Assembly: GCA_031772625.1 (NCBI GenBank) | Contig: CM062817.1 | Span: 887,454,184-887,518,183 of the forward strand | DNA: 64,000 nucleotides | Source: Pinus tabuliformis | Lineage: Eukaryota > Streptophyta > Pinopsida > Pinales > Pinaceae | Direction of reading: 5' to 3' | In this document: piece after piece, positions 13,201-23,766 of the stretch | Layout: every line of letters begins with the position of its first letter | Position numbering within the stretch: position 1 is the first letter of the stretch | Position numbers and translations under genes: made by a program | Notes under the pieces: model-generated | Seen by the model: the letters and a program-made list of their open reading frames with translations, nothing else | What the model was told of the DNA's origin: nothing | The model's database searches: none

Positions 13201-15090
13201 TAAGTACACATTTACTATGCCAGAGCCATGAACTTTAAGTGACCTATCATCTCCTAGGTAAATGTGTGTACCATCAGATTTCTCATAATATTTATCATAC
13301 CATTCTTTATTACAAGTCATGTGTGCCGATGCACCAGAATCTATAAACCAAGCATTCTCATCATCAGTTTCAGCAGACAATGCAGCATCAGAAAGAAATA
13401 ACTTAAGATTTTTAAATCCATCATTCACTGAGGTGTCTCTGTTTATGTAATTTCCATTATGCCTGCGATGTCTTTGATTTGATTCATTATTCTTTCTCCT
13501 ATAGCAATCTTTAGCCAGATGTCTAGGTTTTCCACAATAATCACATTCAATGTTCCTTTTAACATAAGAATCAGGAGGTGCCATACCTTTTTGTTTTGCT
13601 TGAAAACGGCCTCTGTTCCTGTCCCATGGTCTCCCTCGGAATGGTCTTTGGCCTCTTGCAGTCAAAGCCAAATCAGAACCATTTGACTCCAGTTCAAAAG
13701 TTTTCATGCGCTCTTCTTCTTGAAGAAGAATTCCAGCCAATTCTTCAAATGTAGGAGGTGTCGGTCTAGCGGAGAGAGCTGAAATAAAGACTTTATAGTC
13801 TGGGACTAACCCCTTTAAAGCAACAGTTACCAAGTCTGTACTAGAAACCTTTTCACCAATATCACCAAGCTTATCACTGAAATCTTTAATTCGGGAAAGA
13901 AAGTTACTAATGCTTTCATTGGCATCCATTTTGATAGATAGCAGCGTTGTTTTTAAAAATAAAATACGGTTTGCATTAGTAGTCTCATACAAACCTTTGA
14001 GAGTGTCCCATGTTGCCTTTGAAGTTTCACAGTCCCGAATGTGTGGAATAATATTGTCCTTCACTGACATGCGTAGCAGCACCCTTGCTTTTATTTCACG
14101 CTTCTCCCAATCTTGAGTGTTAGTAGGAGGTTGAGGCTTGGTCTCGTCACCTTTTACAATCGGCCAGAGATTGTATGCCTCCAGTACTGTGATGATCTTA
14201 AATTTCCAATTTACATAGTTTTCTCCGTCAAGTTTTGAAGACTCATTTAAATATGAATCTGCAAGGGGATTAGCCATCTCTGAACTCTGCTATCTTTTAA
14301 AAAAAAAAAAACTGAACAACCTCTGCTAGAGACGTGATGTGTCTAAATTCTCTGAGATGATCAAAATGTACCAAAATAAAACATAAGTACAGTAAAACGC
14401 CAATCTATCTATGGCTCAATCACCACCCAAACTGTGTACCAATTACAGGACGTCACTGTGCTAATTCACAATACAGATCTATCAACTATGATTAGCGGGT
14501 GGGGATTCAGACGATTAATGCCTATGAATTCGCATGCTTATTGATATGCAGCTCACTGACGGGTCACATCTGATTCCGTTATTTTCTGGTACCAAAACAA
14601 CTTCTGCTATCAAGCAATTACAAGATTCGGCAACAAACTAAACCAAAACAGCACATAGAACCCAAGTTTGGGCTCTCGATTCTACACGAACCAGTGGTTA
14701 TCCCTTACAAACTGCACCTCGTAACAGTAACAGAAACTACATATACAGGCGAGGATGGAACACTTACAGAAAATGCAGTGAAGTATAGAACATACAAAAT
14801 CTACTCAGAATTGTGTAACTGGCTCAGATTTACCGTAAGTACAGTGAATCCGCGAAAGCTATGTCCGCAGACGCGCTGGAAATGAGCTCAGAGCCATGTC
14901 AAGAGACTTCGAGCCGGATTTGCTGCACCGGATTCAGGGCAACGCTGTCCACAGGTCAGCGTATCCTTCAAGCCTCCGTCCACACAGCCTCACACGCTCC
15001 ACAGGGCTGTCAGGGATCACAGGGTTACTGCGCACACTCTAATGGCAGAGTCTTACTGCCCACGAAGAGGAGAGAGGCGCAGACAAAAGA

Positions 15091-15102
15091 GCTCTAATAC
15101 CA
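15091..15102 (-). promoter_or_regulatory. tRNA primer-binding site
   Basis: Minus-strand TGGTATTAGAGC immediately downstream of the 5' LTR, 11 of 12 bases matching the 3' end complement of initiator Met-tRNA that primes many plant Copia elements. Confidence 0.85.
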
Positions 15103-15276
15103 ACTTAAAACAAAAAACTCACACAACTTCATTAATTTATTTGCTCAATTACATCACACTTATATAGGAAATATGTGCAACTAATTCCTAACCACTCACA
15201 ACTAATTCTGTTCAACCACTTACAACTAATTCTGTTTAACCACTCATAACTAATTCATTTCTGCATTATTCTCACA
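15103..15276 (-). repeat. 5' LTR of the young Copia
   Basis: 174 bp, identical to the 3' LTR. The primer-binding site abuts it at 15091-15102, which on the minus strand reads TGGTATTAGAGC and is one base away from the usual initiator-Met tRNA complement TGGTATCAGAGC. This placement fixes the LTR boundary and gives the exact 5-bp TSD. Confidence 0.9.
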
Positions 15277-15760
15277 ATACACACACTTGAATAGAATCTC
15301 GGATGATTCGATGCTAAAAAATAGATTGACGAAGAGTCTGAGGGGAAGTCAAGAGGGAACTAATAACGTAAGGCAGTGTAGCACCGAAAAATGTTTTTAT
15401 TTTGATTAAGTCGAACACTACTGTGATGAGGTATAAAAAATTTTAACGGGATACGATGTTAGGAAAGTGAGTGTAAATTGCTCGAGGAAGAGGTCTGATG
15501 AAACCAAGTTTCTGTATGGTAATCAAATCCAGTAGTTCAGATCTATCGAATCCACTTGGATTGATGATCGGATAATTCGATACTTATAAGGTACCTTGGA
15601 GAAAGGGTCTCAAGGAACCTCTTAGGAAAGGTAGTTCAGAGCTATCGAATCCACTTAGATTGATGCTCGGATGATTAGATGCTTAAAAGATACTTTGGAC
15701 AAAGGGTCTCAAGGGAGCCTCCTGGGAAAGGTAACTTTTAGAAGAGTTTTCAGACGATCG
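15277..15760 (+). repeat. Local tandem repeat, right part (about 95-bp units)
   Basis: Three related units share the order tatcgaat, cacttrgattgatg, tcggatgattcgatgctta and a ggtctcaaggga-like block. One is cut by the Copia insertion (its right half starts at 15277), one starts near 15537 and one near 15638. Similarity among units is about 80% by eye. No coding sense was found. Confidence 0.55.
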
Positions 15761-16025
15761 TCGTTTGAGTTAGTATGCTTAGCAAATCGATTAGTCCTAC
15801 TTTCCATAGAAAAGAGATGGAAAACCGATGAATGGAACACCAGCGATTGTTGACTAGGAGGGTTCAACATCAAACCGTGAATTAGTAAATATCAAGAAAA
15901 GATCCAAAATCGTGTGTAAAGAGAAGTAGGAGAGTCGAGTTGATATTCAACTCCATTAAAGGTTTAGAAAACATTTCTGTTTATGCAGGTTATATTGAAG
16001 GCAGGTATATATATATATATATATA
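15761..16025. other. Non-coding sequence ending in a (TA)n run
   Basis: No recognised gene. A TA microsatellite lies at 16005-16025, directly left of the hAT subterminal region. Confidence 0.5.
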
Positions 16026-19000
16026 AGTCACCTGACATGCGGATTCGATACAGGGATTTGAGAGTCGGATTCGGACACGTTGACCCCCGGAATAAAACAC
16101 GTAGGATTCGTTATATATTATTTTATTAAATATATATATTAAAAATTAGATATTTCTTACACAAATTCTCATTAATGATACAAATTCATTGATTTCAAAC
16201 ATAGATCTTCATCTAGATGTTAGTTTTACTGTTTACAAAGTAAGTTAGTAACATTATAGCATGTATAGTACATACAAAATTCAAATACATGTCACATAAA
16301 TCATGATTCATAAATGAAAGACAACTTACAAGATGAACATAGTAAGATAAAGACACTGACAATTGTAGTTTTCTCATTAAGTCATCAAATCAAAATGTGT
16401 TACATAGGTAGTGCAATACCAATGGCAAATGCCAAATAGAAATAGAAAATATAAAACAACTAAAGCCTACAGGTATACAAGCCTCAAGGCAATATGTAGC
16501 CCATGACTCATGAGTCAACAATCCTCATAGTCATCATCAGAATCAGCATCAACGTCCTTATCATCATGGTCACTAGACTCACCACTGCTCTCCTCTGCAT
16601 CCTCCTCCTCCCCTGTATCCATAGTCGCCTCTACATCTGCTGGTGTGGAGGATGACCGCTCTAAAATATCACCGTCATCAAATCTAACAGGCTCTAGCAC
16701 TGGATCATTGAGATCCATGTTGGCCAATGCCAACTCAACACTGTTGTCCAGACCCATATCATCAAGAAAGACATCCCACATCTTTTTCTTTCCCCTCAAC
16801 CACTCTTTCCTCTGCCTGTAAATAAGACAAAGGTTGGTGTGTAAATACACCATTGTTTCTGCCCTGGACTGCTCAAGCCTGCTCTTCTTCACACTATACA
16901 AATTCCCATATGTGCTCCAATTCCTCTCGTAATAAGAGGATGAAGTCACCTGAGAGAGGAGCCTCATGGCTAACTGCTGAAGAGGAGGGCTTGTTGCCCC
17001 ATGATTTGCCCACCAAGAATAGGGCTTCTTAGCCCCCCTGTCTCTAATCACATCATATCCTGCAAATCGACCAGTGCCAGTGGAAAACTCTGCGAAGGCA
17101 TCCTCCACCTCATCAAGAGATGCTCTATCCTAGAAAACCCGCCTGAATGCATCTTTCCTCCCTGTGAGATTTCACTATCCATGTGAGGAGGGAATCTGCG
17201 GGAAGATCCACCATTCAACCACTCATCGCTATAGTATTTTGGGTTCAATGAGTGAGCCAAACAATGTAAAGGTGTGCAATTCTTGTCCCATCTGCTGACA
17301 AGAATATCCTGTATAGTACCACAGAAGGCCTCTGGTGATGTCTCATACTCAGGGCACTCACTCTGTAGAATAATGCTCCTCACAGACTCAATCATGGAAT
17401 CCCATCCCTCATAATCCTCTCCTAGGATGGGTTGTCTGTATCTGCAAATCGAACCAAAGAAATGATAGGGTCCATGATCTGAATAATTAGATCTACACTC
17501 TCCCACCAAGCATCATCTATCACTGTGTCCTTCACTCTTTTAGAGGCTACTTGATCTGTCTTTCTCCAAAAAGACCAAAACTCAGAAATAACCATGGCCC
17601 TAAGAGCGGTCTTGACCTCCCTCAACCTCTTCAACATCATGAATGAAGAGGAAAACCGTGTATCAGCAATCTTCAACAATGATATATTGTTGTACTCCTT
17701 GTAGAGAGTGAGGGCATTTGTATGATTTTGCACAAAGATACAGATATGTCGTGCATCCTCAATAATGTTACCAATCCAAAGCACATCAAAAGCAATGGAT
17801 TTCTGTGCTAAGTTCAATGAATGGACAATGCAAGGTGTTCAAAACACTTGTGGATATTTAGCTTCCACAATCATGCCAGCAGCCTTGCAAATAGGTGCAT
17901 TATCTGTAATGATTTGCACACAAGAATCAACACCTACATCTTCAATAACTTTAATAAATAACTCACCCATAAATTGTGCATCCTTGTATTCTCCAAGTGT
18001 ATCCATTGCTTTCAAGAAAACGGACCATTCAAGGAAGACACCATGAAGTTGATGATTGGTTGTCGTGCCGGATCTGTCCATCCATAAAAAACAATGCTAA
18101 CCCCAAATGTTGGCCATGATGTTTTAATAGGCTCAAGCATTTTTTGCACCTCTTTTTTTGCCTTCATCAACAATGTGGTTCTAAGATTCTCTGAACCAGG
18201 AGGCACATACCATGATGGAGACCCGTGAGTTAGAGCTCAACACATCTCAATAAATAGAGGTGAGTGTGCAACATTAAATGATATGAAGTTTTGATAGAAA
18301 AAGAAGGCAATGGTGAGATCAAGCTCTTTCCGTTTCTCTTTTTGAAAATTCTTGTCCATTGGACCAAGTGTAATTGCTCTTCTTTTTGCTATTTGTCCCC
18401 CAATAGAACTCTCAAATGGAAATTTGGTGGTGCATTTCCTCAAAAATGGAAGGGGGTCTTCATTCTTGGTTTTTCTTGATTTCGCAGCCACATTTTCCAT
18501 ACCAACAGTGAACTCCTTTTCCATTTCTTTCCTCTTTTTGTAAAGGAACAACTTTACAAGCTCCAATTCCACAACCTGGTAAAGCCAACAAATGGCTTTT
18601 CACATGGTAATATGTGATTTTGAAAGAAATGTGGCAAAAGTTGCATCTCCATTGCACATTGCCTCCTCCCTTCCCCTTGGCGCTTGTCCCATCCTCTCTT
18701 ATGACATATTTCCACAAGGGATATTTCTCAATGCTGTCTTTAGGACCTCCTCTTCCCTCAACATTACTTGCAGCAGACTCTGATGATATTGGGGGAGGAG
18801 GGGCATCTCCAATGGAGACATTCTTCCCCTTCCTTTGCCCCCTAATTGCTGCCCTTTGTTTAGCAATGAATAATGTAAAAAAAAAAAAACAAAACATACA
18901 CAAATTTGTAAAAAAAAATCATATACAAATTGCTGTAATAGAAATGCAAAAAAATTGAGATGAAATGCACTTAACTGGTGCTTGAATCTCTTTGTCGAAT

Positions 19001-19282
19001 GCTCCACACCCTTAGCTCCTTGCTCCAAACCCTTAACTCTTTGCCCACAGCTCAATGTATGCAACACTGAAAGAGAAAAATGGTAAAACACTGAAAGAAC
19101 AATGCCTTTTATGCCCGCGGTTTTCATTTTATGGGGATTCGAATCCCAAAATTGAGACACGTACGGGATTCGTACATGTCCCGTTAGGACACGACGTGTC
19201 TTGTTCTGAGATTCGAATCCCCAACGAATTATGTCCGATTCGTGGGATTCAGACACGTGGCCTCCTTTCAGCGAATCCGGTT

Positions 19283-19285
<3 letters not shown>
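16026..19285 (-). mobile_element. Decayed hAT DNA transposon (autonomous type)
   Basis: A minus-strand transposase pseudogene at 16515-18903 is bounded on both sides by short motif arrays. The GGATTCG word (or its complement) recurs at 16.03-16.12 kb and 19.13-19.28 kb, often next to ACACGT, and a perfect GGGATTCGAATCCC palindrome lies near 19.14 kb. Such subterminal repeats are typical hAT transposase-binding regions. Both outer edges run into TA microsatellites (16005-16025 and 19286-19325), so the exact TIRs and the 8-bp TSD cannot be read. The edges given are therefore approximate. Confidence 0.7.
16515..18903 (-). pseudogene. hAT transposase pseudogene (BED, DUF659, hAT-C)
   Basis: hAT transposases cut and paste DNA. 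Reading from 18903 downward: a BED zinc finger (18.5-18.8 kb) with WRCNFCHISFKITYYHVKSH in CX2CX9HX3H spacing; a DUF659 region (17.8-18.2 kb) with FYGWTDPARQPIINF and QIITDNAPICKAAGM, in which the catalytic-type Asp is retained; and the C-terminal dimerisation domain (16.7-17.1 kb) with SWWANHGATSPPLQQLA and LLSQVTSSSYYERNWS. The tail is very acidic (DDKDVDADSDDDYEDC). The coding parts fall in several frames with stops, so it is dead. A second partial copy lies at 19.9-21.5 kb. Confidence 0.8.

Positions 19286-19325
<40 letters not shown>
19286..19325. repeat. (TA)n microsatellite
   Basis: About 20 TA dinucleotides without interruption, directly at the right edge of the hAT subterminal repeats. 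Confidence 0.9.
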
Positions 19326-19328
<3 letters not shown>

Positions 19329-19369
19329 TTATGTAAATATAATTTTATGTTTTTGTAAGTTTGGTAGGA

Positions 19370-19505
19370 ATCTCCGATTTTCGAGTTTACATGTCCATTA
19401 TTCACCCCGCTACGGGGAGGGTAGCACAAAATTCGAACCCAAGATCTCTGATTTGGAGACACTTCATTCCACAGCCATCACCACTCAAACTAACGCAGGC
19501 TGACT
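19370..19505 (-). mobile_element. Candidate tRNA-derived SINE
   Basis: On the minus strand a box A-like TTAGTTTGAGTGG (19481-19493) is followed about 40 bases later by a box B-like GGTTCGAATT (19430-19439), the order and spacing of an internal RNA polymerase III promoter. Downstream comes a short unrelated body and an A-rich stretch. No tRNA cloverleaf can be drawn with confidence, so a functional tRNA is unlikely. Target-site duplications were not found, so this remains a candidate. Confidence 0.4.
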
Positions 19506-19926
19506 ATAAATTTTTGTTAATGATATGTAATTAAAATGTAATTAATATTAGTTCATATTACAAAAAAAATATAATAAAAAGAATGTGGTACATAGGTTTT
19601 TATGTAAAAATCTATTTCATATTATTGTTATGTCATATTATTATTATATCATCAATAAAATAGTCTTTTCATTATTATTTTTATAGTTTTCTACCATTTA
19701 TATCCACTCTCAACTCATGCTAATATTTATATGGTATATTTTTTATTTTGTTTTATTAATGTAATTTTTTAGCACAATGTTTTCGATCTTATAAAAATAT
19801 ATATGAAAAAAACCTTATAAATATATATATGAAAATGTTTAATGAGCTTAAGCTTAGTATATCTTTTTATTTTGTTTTATAAATATAATTTTGTTACATT
19901 ATTTTCGATATATATATATATATATA
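19506..19926. other. AT-rich non-coding stretch with a TA run
   Basis: No gene seen. A (TA)n tract lies at about 19909-19931, at the junction with the second hAT copy, as at the edges of the first copy. Confidence 0.5.
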
Positions 19927-21450
19927 TATATTAAAAAATAGATATTTCTTACACAAATTCTCATTAGTGATACAAATTCATTGATTCAAACATATATCTT
20001 GATCTAGATGTAAGTTTTACAAAGTAACATTATGCATACAAGTACAATTGTGACATAAATGATAAATGATAAATTATAATACATATTCAATTCATCAATG
20101 ATCCAATAGGAGAAAGATAAGATGTAAGATAAAAATACTATAGTTTTTCATTAAGTCATCAAAATCAAAATGTCACTGTTTACATAGGTAGTGCAATGCC
20201 AATGTCAAATAGAAATAGAAAATACAAACCAACTACAATTATAAGTATACAAACATCAAGGTAGTAGGTAGCTCATGACTGATGAGTCATCAATCCTCAT
20301 AGTCATCATCAAAATCAGCATCACTGTCCTCATCATCATGGTCATCATTGCTCTCCTCTGCTGCATCCTCCTCCCCTATCCAAAGTCATCTCTGCATCTG
20401 TTGATGTGGAGGATGACCCCTCTACAGTATCACCATCATCAAATGTGACAAGATCTAGCATTGGAACATTGAGATCTAAGTTGGCCAATGCCAACTCCAC
20501 GCTGTTGTTCAGATCCATATCATCAGGAAAGACATCCCACATCTTTGTATTTCCCTTCAACCACTCATCCCTTTGCCTATAAATAAGATGAAGTTGGTGT
20601 GCACATACACCATTGCCTCTGCCCTGGATTGTTCAAGCCTGCTCTTCTTGACATTATATAAATTCCCATATGTGCTCCAATTCCTCTCGCAACAAGAGGA
20701 TGAAGTCACCTGAGAGAGAAGCCTCATGGCTCACTGTTGTAGAGGAGGGCTTGTTGCCCCATGATTTTCCCACCAAGAATAAGGCTTATTAGCCCCCCTG
20801 TCTATAATCAGATCATATCCTACAAATCGACCAGTGTCAGTGGAAAAATCTGCAAAGGCATCCTCCACCTCATCAAGGAATGTTTGATCCTGAAAAACCC
20901 GCCTGAATGCATCTTTCCTCCCCTGTGAGATTTCACCATCCATGTGAGGAGGGAATCTGACAGAAGGTCCACCATTCAGCCACTCATGGCTATAGTATTT
21001 TGGGTTCAATGAGTGAGCCAAACAATGTAAAGGTGTGCAATTCTTGTCCCATCTGCTCTCAAGAATACCCTGTATAGTGGTGAAGAAGGCCTCTAATGAT
21101 GTCTCATACTCGAGGCACTCACTCTATAAACTAATGCTCCTTACAGACTCAATCATGGAATCCCATCCCTCATAAACCTCTCATAGGATGGGTTGGTCTG
21201 TATCTTCAAATCGAAGGAAATAAATGATAGGGTCTATGATCTGAATAAGTAGATCTACCCTCTCCTTCGTCAACAATGTGGTTCTAAGCTTCTCTGACTC
21301 AGAAGGCACATACCTTGATGGAGCCCCTTGAGCTAGAGCTCGACACATTTCAATAAATAGAGGTGAGTTTGCAACATTAAAGGATATGAAGGTTTGATAG
21401 AAAATAAAAAGGCAATGGTGAGATCAAACTTTTCCCGTCTCTCAACACTC
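19927..21450 (-). mobile_element. Second, internally deleted copy of the same hAT
   Basis: From 19927 the sequence follows the first copy from about 16135 (shared block agatatttcttacacaaatt and on). At about 21265 it jumps from the part matching 17505 to the part matching 18162, so about 660 bp of transposase middle is missing. Similarity ends near 21450, at the part matching about 18330, so the BED region and right terminus are absent. The transposase C-terminal half remains in broken minus-strand frames at 20345-20560 and 20731-21021, with SWWENHGATSPPLQQ and an acidic tail. Confidence 0.75.
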
Positions 21451-22297
21451 CACCTTTGGGTGTCAATATGTTTCTCTAAAAGACTTGGGCCCTAGTTAAG
21501 TTTCACAAGCCATGGTTGTGAAACCCCCTGAAAATTACACATAATATCCAATGCTAGCAACTACATCAATAGGTACATTTAATCGTTTTTGGATCTAAGT
21601 GAACCAATCTTGAAAGTATTAAGCAATTTGACACTTCAAATAAGGCTTCCCTTCCAAATTTAAGGCTTTGAACTCACAATGGTGTTACCTCCCTAGGTAG
21701 GAGAGGTTAATAGATCACCCTATTAGGTGTTTCCAGCTCGCCAAGGGGAAATGACATGTCCTTAGCCCACCCTTCAATTGATAGGTGTCAAGTGAATAAT
21801 GATGGAACAAAGGGGAGAGTGCTTCATGGTCAAGTTTCATGGTCAAAGGGACCAACTATAATGGGTTCCTCATCTTGAGTGTATAGATGTGGGGAGGGAG
21901 CAATCGTGGATGCATGAGTTGCCAACTTGGCCTTTGTTTTTACACCCCTCTTGTGCGTTTTTTACTTTTTCTTGATTTTTCTTTGTATTATTGCTCCTAG
22001 CTCACAAGGCTAGAGCTTGCTTTGTAAGATGTATAACAGTTATTACCCCTTAGTGGTGAGACAACTCATTGACCACCAAGGGTTATGACATGCAAGGGTT
22101 CCTTCTCATAATATGAAGAGCAATGTGTGCTCATGAACCAAGTGATGACCATAATGAGTGAGGTAGAGCTCATGCTAGACTTTTACGGCAGTTTTGCCCA
22201 TGTGCTAATGTGTATGTCTTGACCATATTTTGCATTTTGATCTTATTTTGTTTTTTGTTGTGGCCATCATATGCTTTTTCTTTTTCTTTTAGTTGCG
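21451..22297. other. Unassigned non-coding sequence
   Basis: No open frame with a known domain and no terminal repeats were found. It is the left flank of the Copia at 22303, and the sequence from 29402 onward is its continuation. Confidence 0.45.
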
Positions 22298-22302
22298 TCA
22301 AC

Positions 22303-22498
22303 TATTAGAATAATGCTATTTATAGTGTTTAATGCTCATTATGTAGATAAGATCGTCTGTGATCTTATTAGCAGTTTCTTATTAGAAACTTGTTGTTTCT
22401 ATTTTCTTAGTAGAAACTTGTTGTTTCTGTAAATACTTTTGTATTATTTATTGAGCTTCATTGCTCATTGTAAATCAATTCAATTCATTCATTGATTA
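22303..22498 (+). repeat. 5' LTR of the older Copia
   Basis: 196 bp. It begins TATTAGAATAATGC and ends CATTGATTA, so its termini are TA...TA rather than TG...CA. It contains two copies of a tagaaacttgttgtttct-like unit. Confidence 0.9.
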
Positions 22499-22510
22499 TG
22501 GTATCAAAGC
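22499..22510 (+). promoter_or_regulatory. tRNA primer-binding site
   Basis: tggtatcaaagc directly follows the 5' LTR and matches the initiator Met-tRNA complement at 11 of 12 bases. Confidence 0.85.
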
Positions 22511-23766
22511 TCGGGTATTTTTCGAAATAATTTTTCATTGTTTGAAAAATTTCGTGCTTCATTTCGAAATTGCTCTCTAGGAGTCTAAATTTTTTTTGAG
22601 CATCACATTTGTTTTTCGCTGGAGTTCGACAAGCCTAGGCAAACATCACGGGAGCCTTGGATCATCAGAAATTTTCCATTAGAAGACGTGCGAGGAGATT
22701 AATTGACACAACATCTATTAGCAGAGGATCCCAGGGTCGGGGAGTTGTGATCACAGATTCTGAACATCTGCAATTGAGTTAACTACTCATAATTGACGCC
22801 CGCAAGCCTAGACAAGCTGTCGGCAATTCTTCTTTCTCCAGCATCGTTTCCACGACGATAGCTTCGTCCTGTCAAGTCCCATCTGGTTATTCCAGCATTA
22901 ATCAGCTGGATCTTGTCGCGAGGGTTTTATGAGTTTTATCATGGCGTGCCCCGTTATTCCACTAAGCCTTTGATGCCGCTCTGTATTCTCCTCCTATTGG
23001 AATAATAATAACGGAGACAAAATCTCTGTCATCGTCGTTTTCGTCACGCTATCCAGTCTATCTATCTATCTACTGCCCAGTCGCGCGTTCGATTTCCCTC
23101 CTCAAACTTCAACACTCGCTTTTGTGATATGCCATTTCTCTACTGTCATTAATTCAAGGGACCTCTGTTACAGGTTTTCATAGTGTGCTATAGATCTTTA
23201 CATTCTATCCACGTATTGGCATTCCCGTGAAAGAAAGGGTCTGGTCGGTGAATCATGGATGCCTTTTTTTTACTGAGATTGACAGGAATTCGTTTTGTTG
23301 GCAGTTGATGTCTGTTTTTTTGTTGCCTTCCAATATCCGTGTCCAATAGCCCACGCCTGCCCATATCAATCTCTCTCAATATATGTAAATCTACTTGCGG
23401 GTATTCCTCTGAAGGATGAGTTATCTCTGCGTATGACGTGTTCACTTTAGAAAAGGGACATATATACACTCTGTTTCCAGGCTTATTATCTGTTGTGTTT
23501 ATCAACCCTCTTATACAGTGTATTCAACGTATCTTTTATTGCTGCTTGAGTGTGAAGATTTTGCTGGTTGAGTTCTTCTATGCTGAAGAGGGGTCAGATT
23601 GCATAATCGGTGGGGGCCGAGGGCATTTCTGTTTCAACCTTTTTCAGAAGTCGCCGATTGGACGTGCATTTTTAGTACATGCACATGCATGTTTATGCAT
23701 GCATAATTATTGAGCGTGGGGAATTTTTGCACTTGTCAGATTTTGCCCGGATCAGCCAGCATCTGC
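22511..23766 (+). other. Untranslated leader of the older Copia
   Basis: About 1.25 kb lies between the primer-binding site and the first gag-like frame. It has no recognised domain. Minus-strand and plus-strand open frames here (for example 23188-23505) look like chance. Confidence 0.5.

Larger units (their letters stand above)
10046..15276 (-). mobile_element. Young Copia LTR retrotransposon, nearly whole
   Basis: A minus-strand Ty1/Copia element with 174-bp LTRs, a primer-binding site and a polypurine tract (aagggagga) beside the 3' LTR. A 5-bp TSD, ataca, lies at 10041-10045 and 15277-15281. One long frame of about 1200 codons runs from the start at 14277 in Copia order: gag (UBN2-type), CCHC knuckle (residues 245-258, [14 protein letters not shown]), protease ([10 protein letters not shown] near 312), GAG-pre-integrase, integrase, reverse transcriptase with YVDD, and RNase H. 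It looks almost whole, with about one break. The two LTRs are identical by eye over 174 bp, so insertion is very recent on any plausible plant rate. Confidence 0.95.

Noticed and set aside
18352-18958. Plus-strand open frames over the hAT BED region
   Set aside because: They are shadows of the minus-strand transposase remnant and share no features with known proteins.
19430-19493. Functional tRNA gene
   Set aside because: Box A and box B words are present but no acceptor or anticodon stems can be formed with confidence. A SINE remnant fits better.
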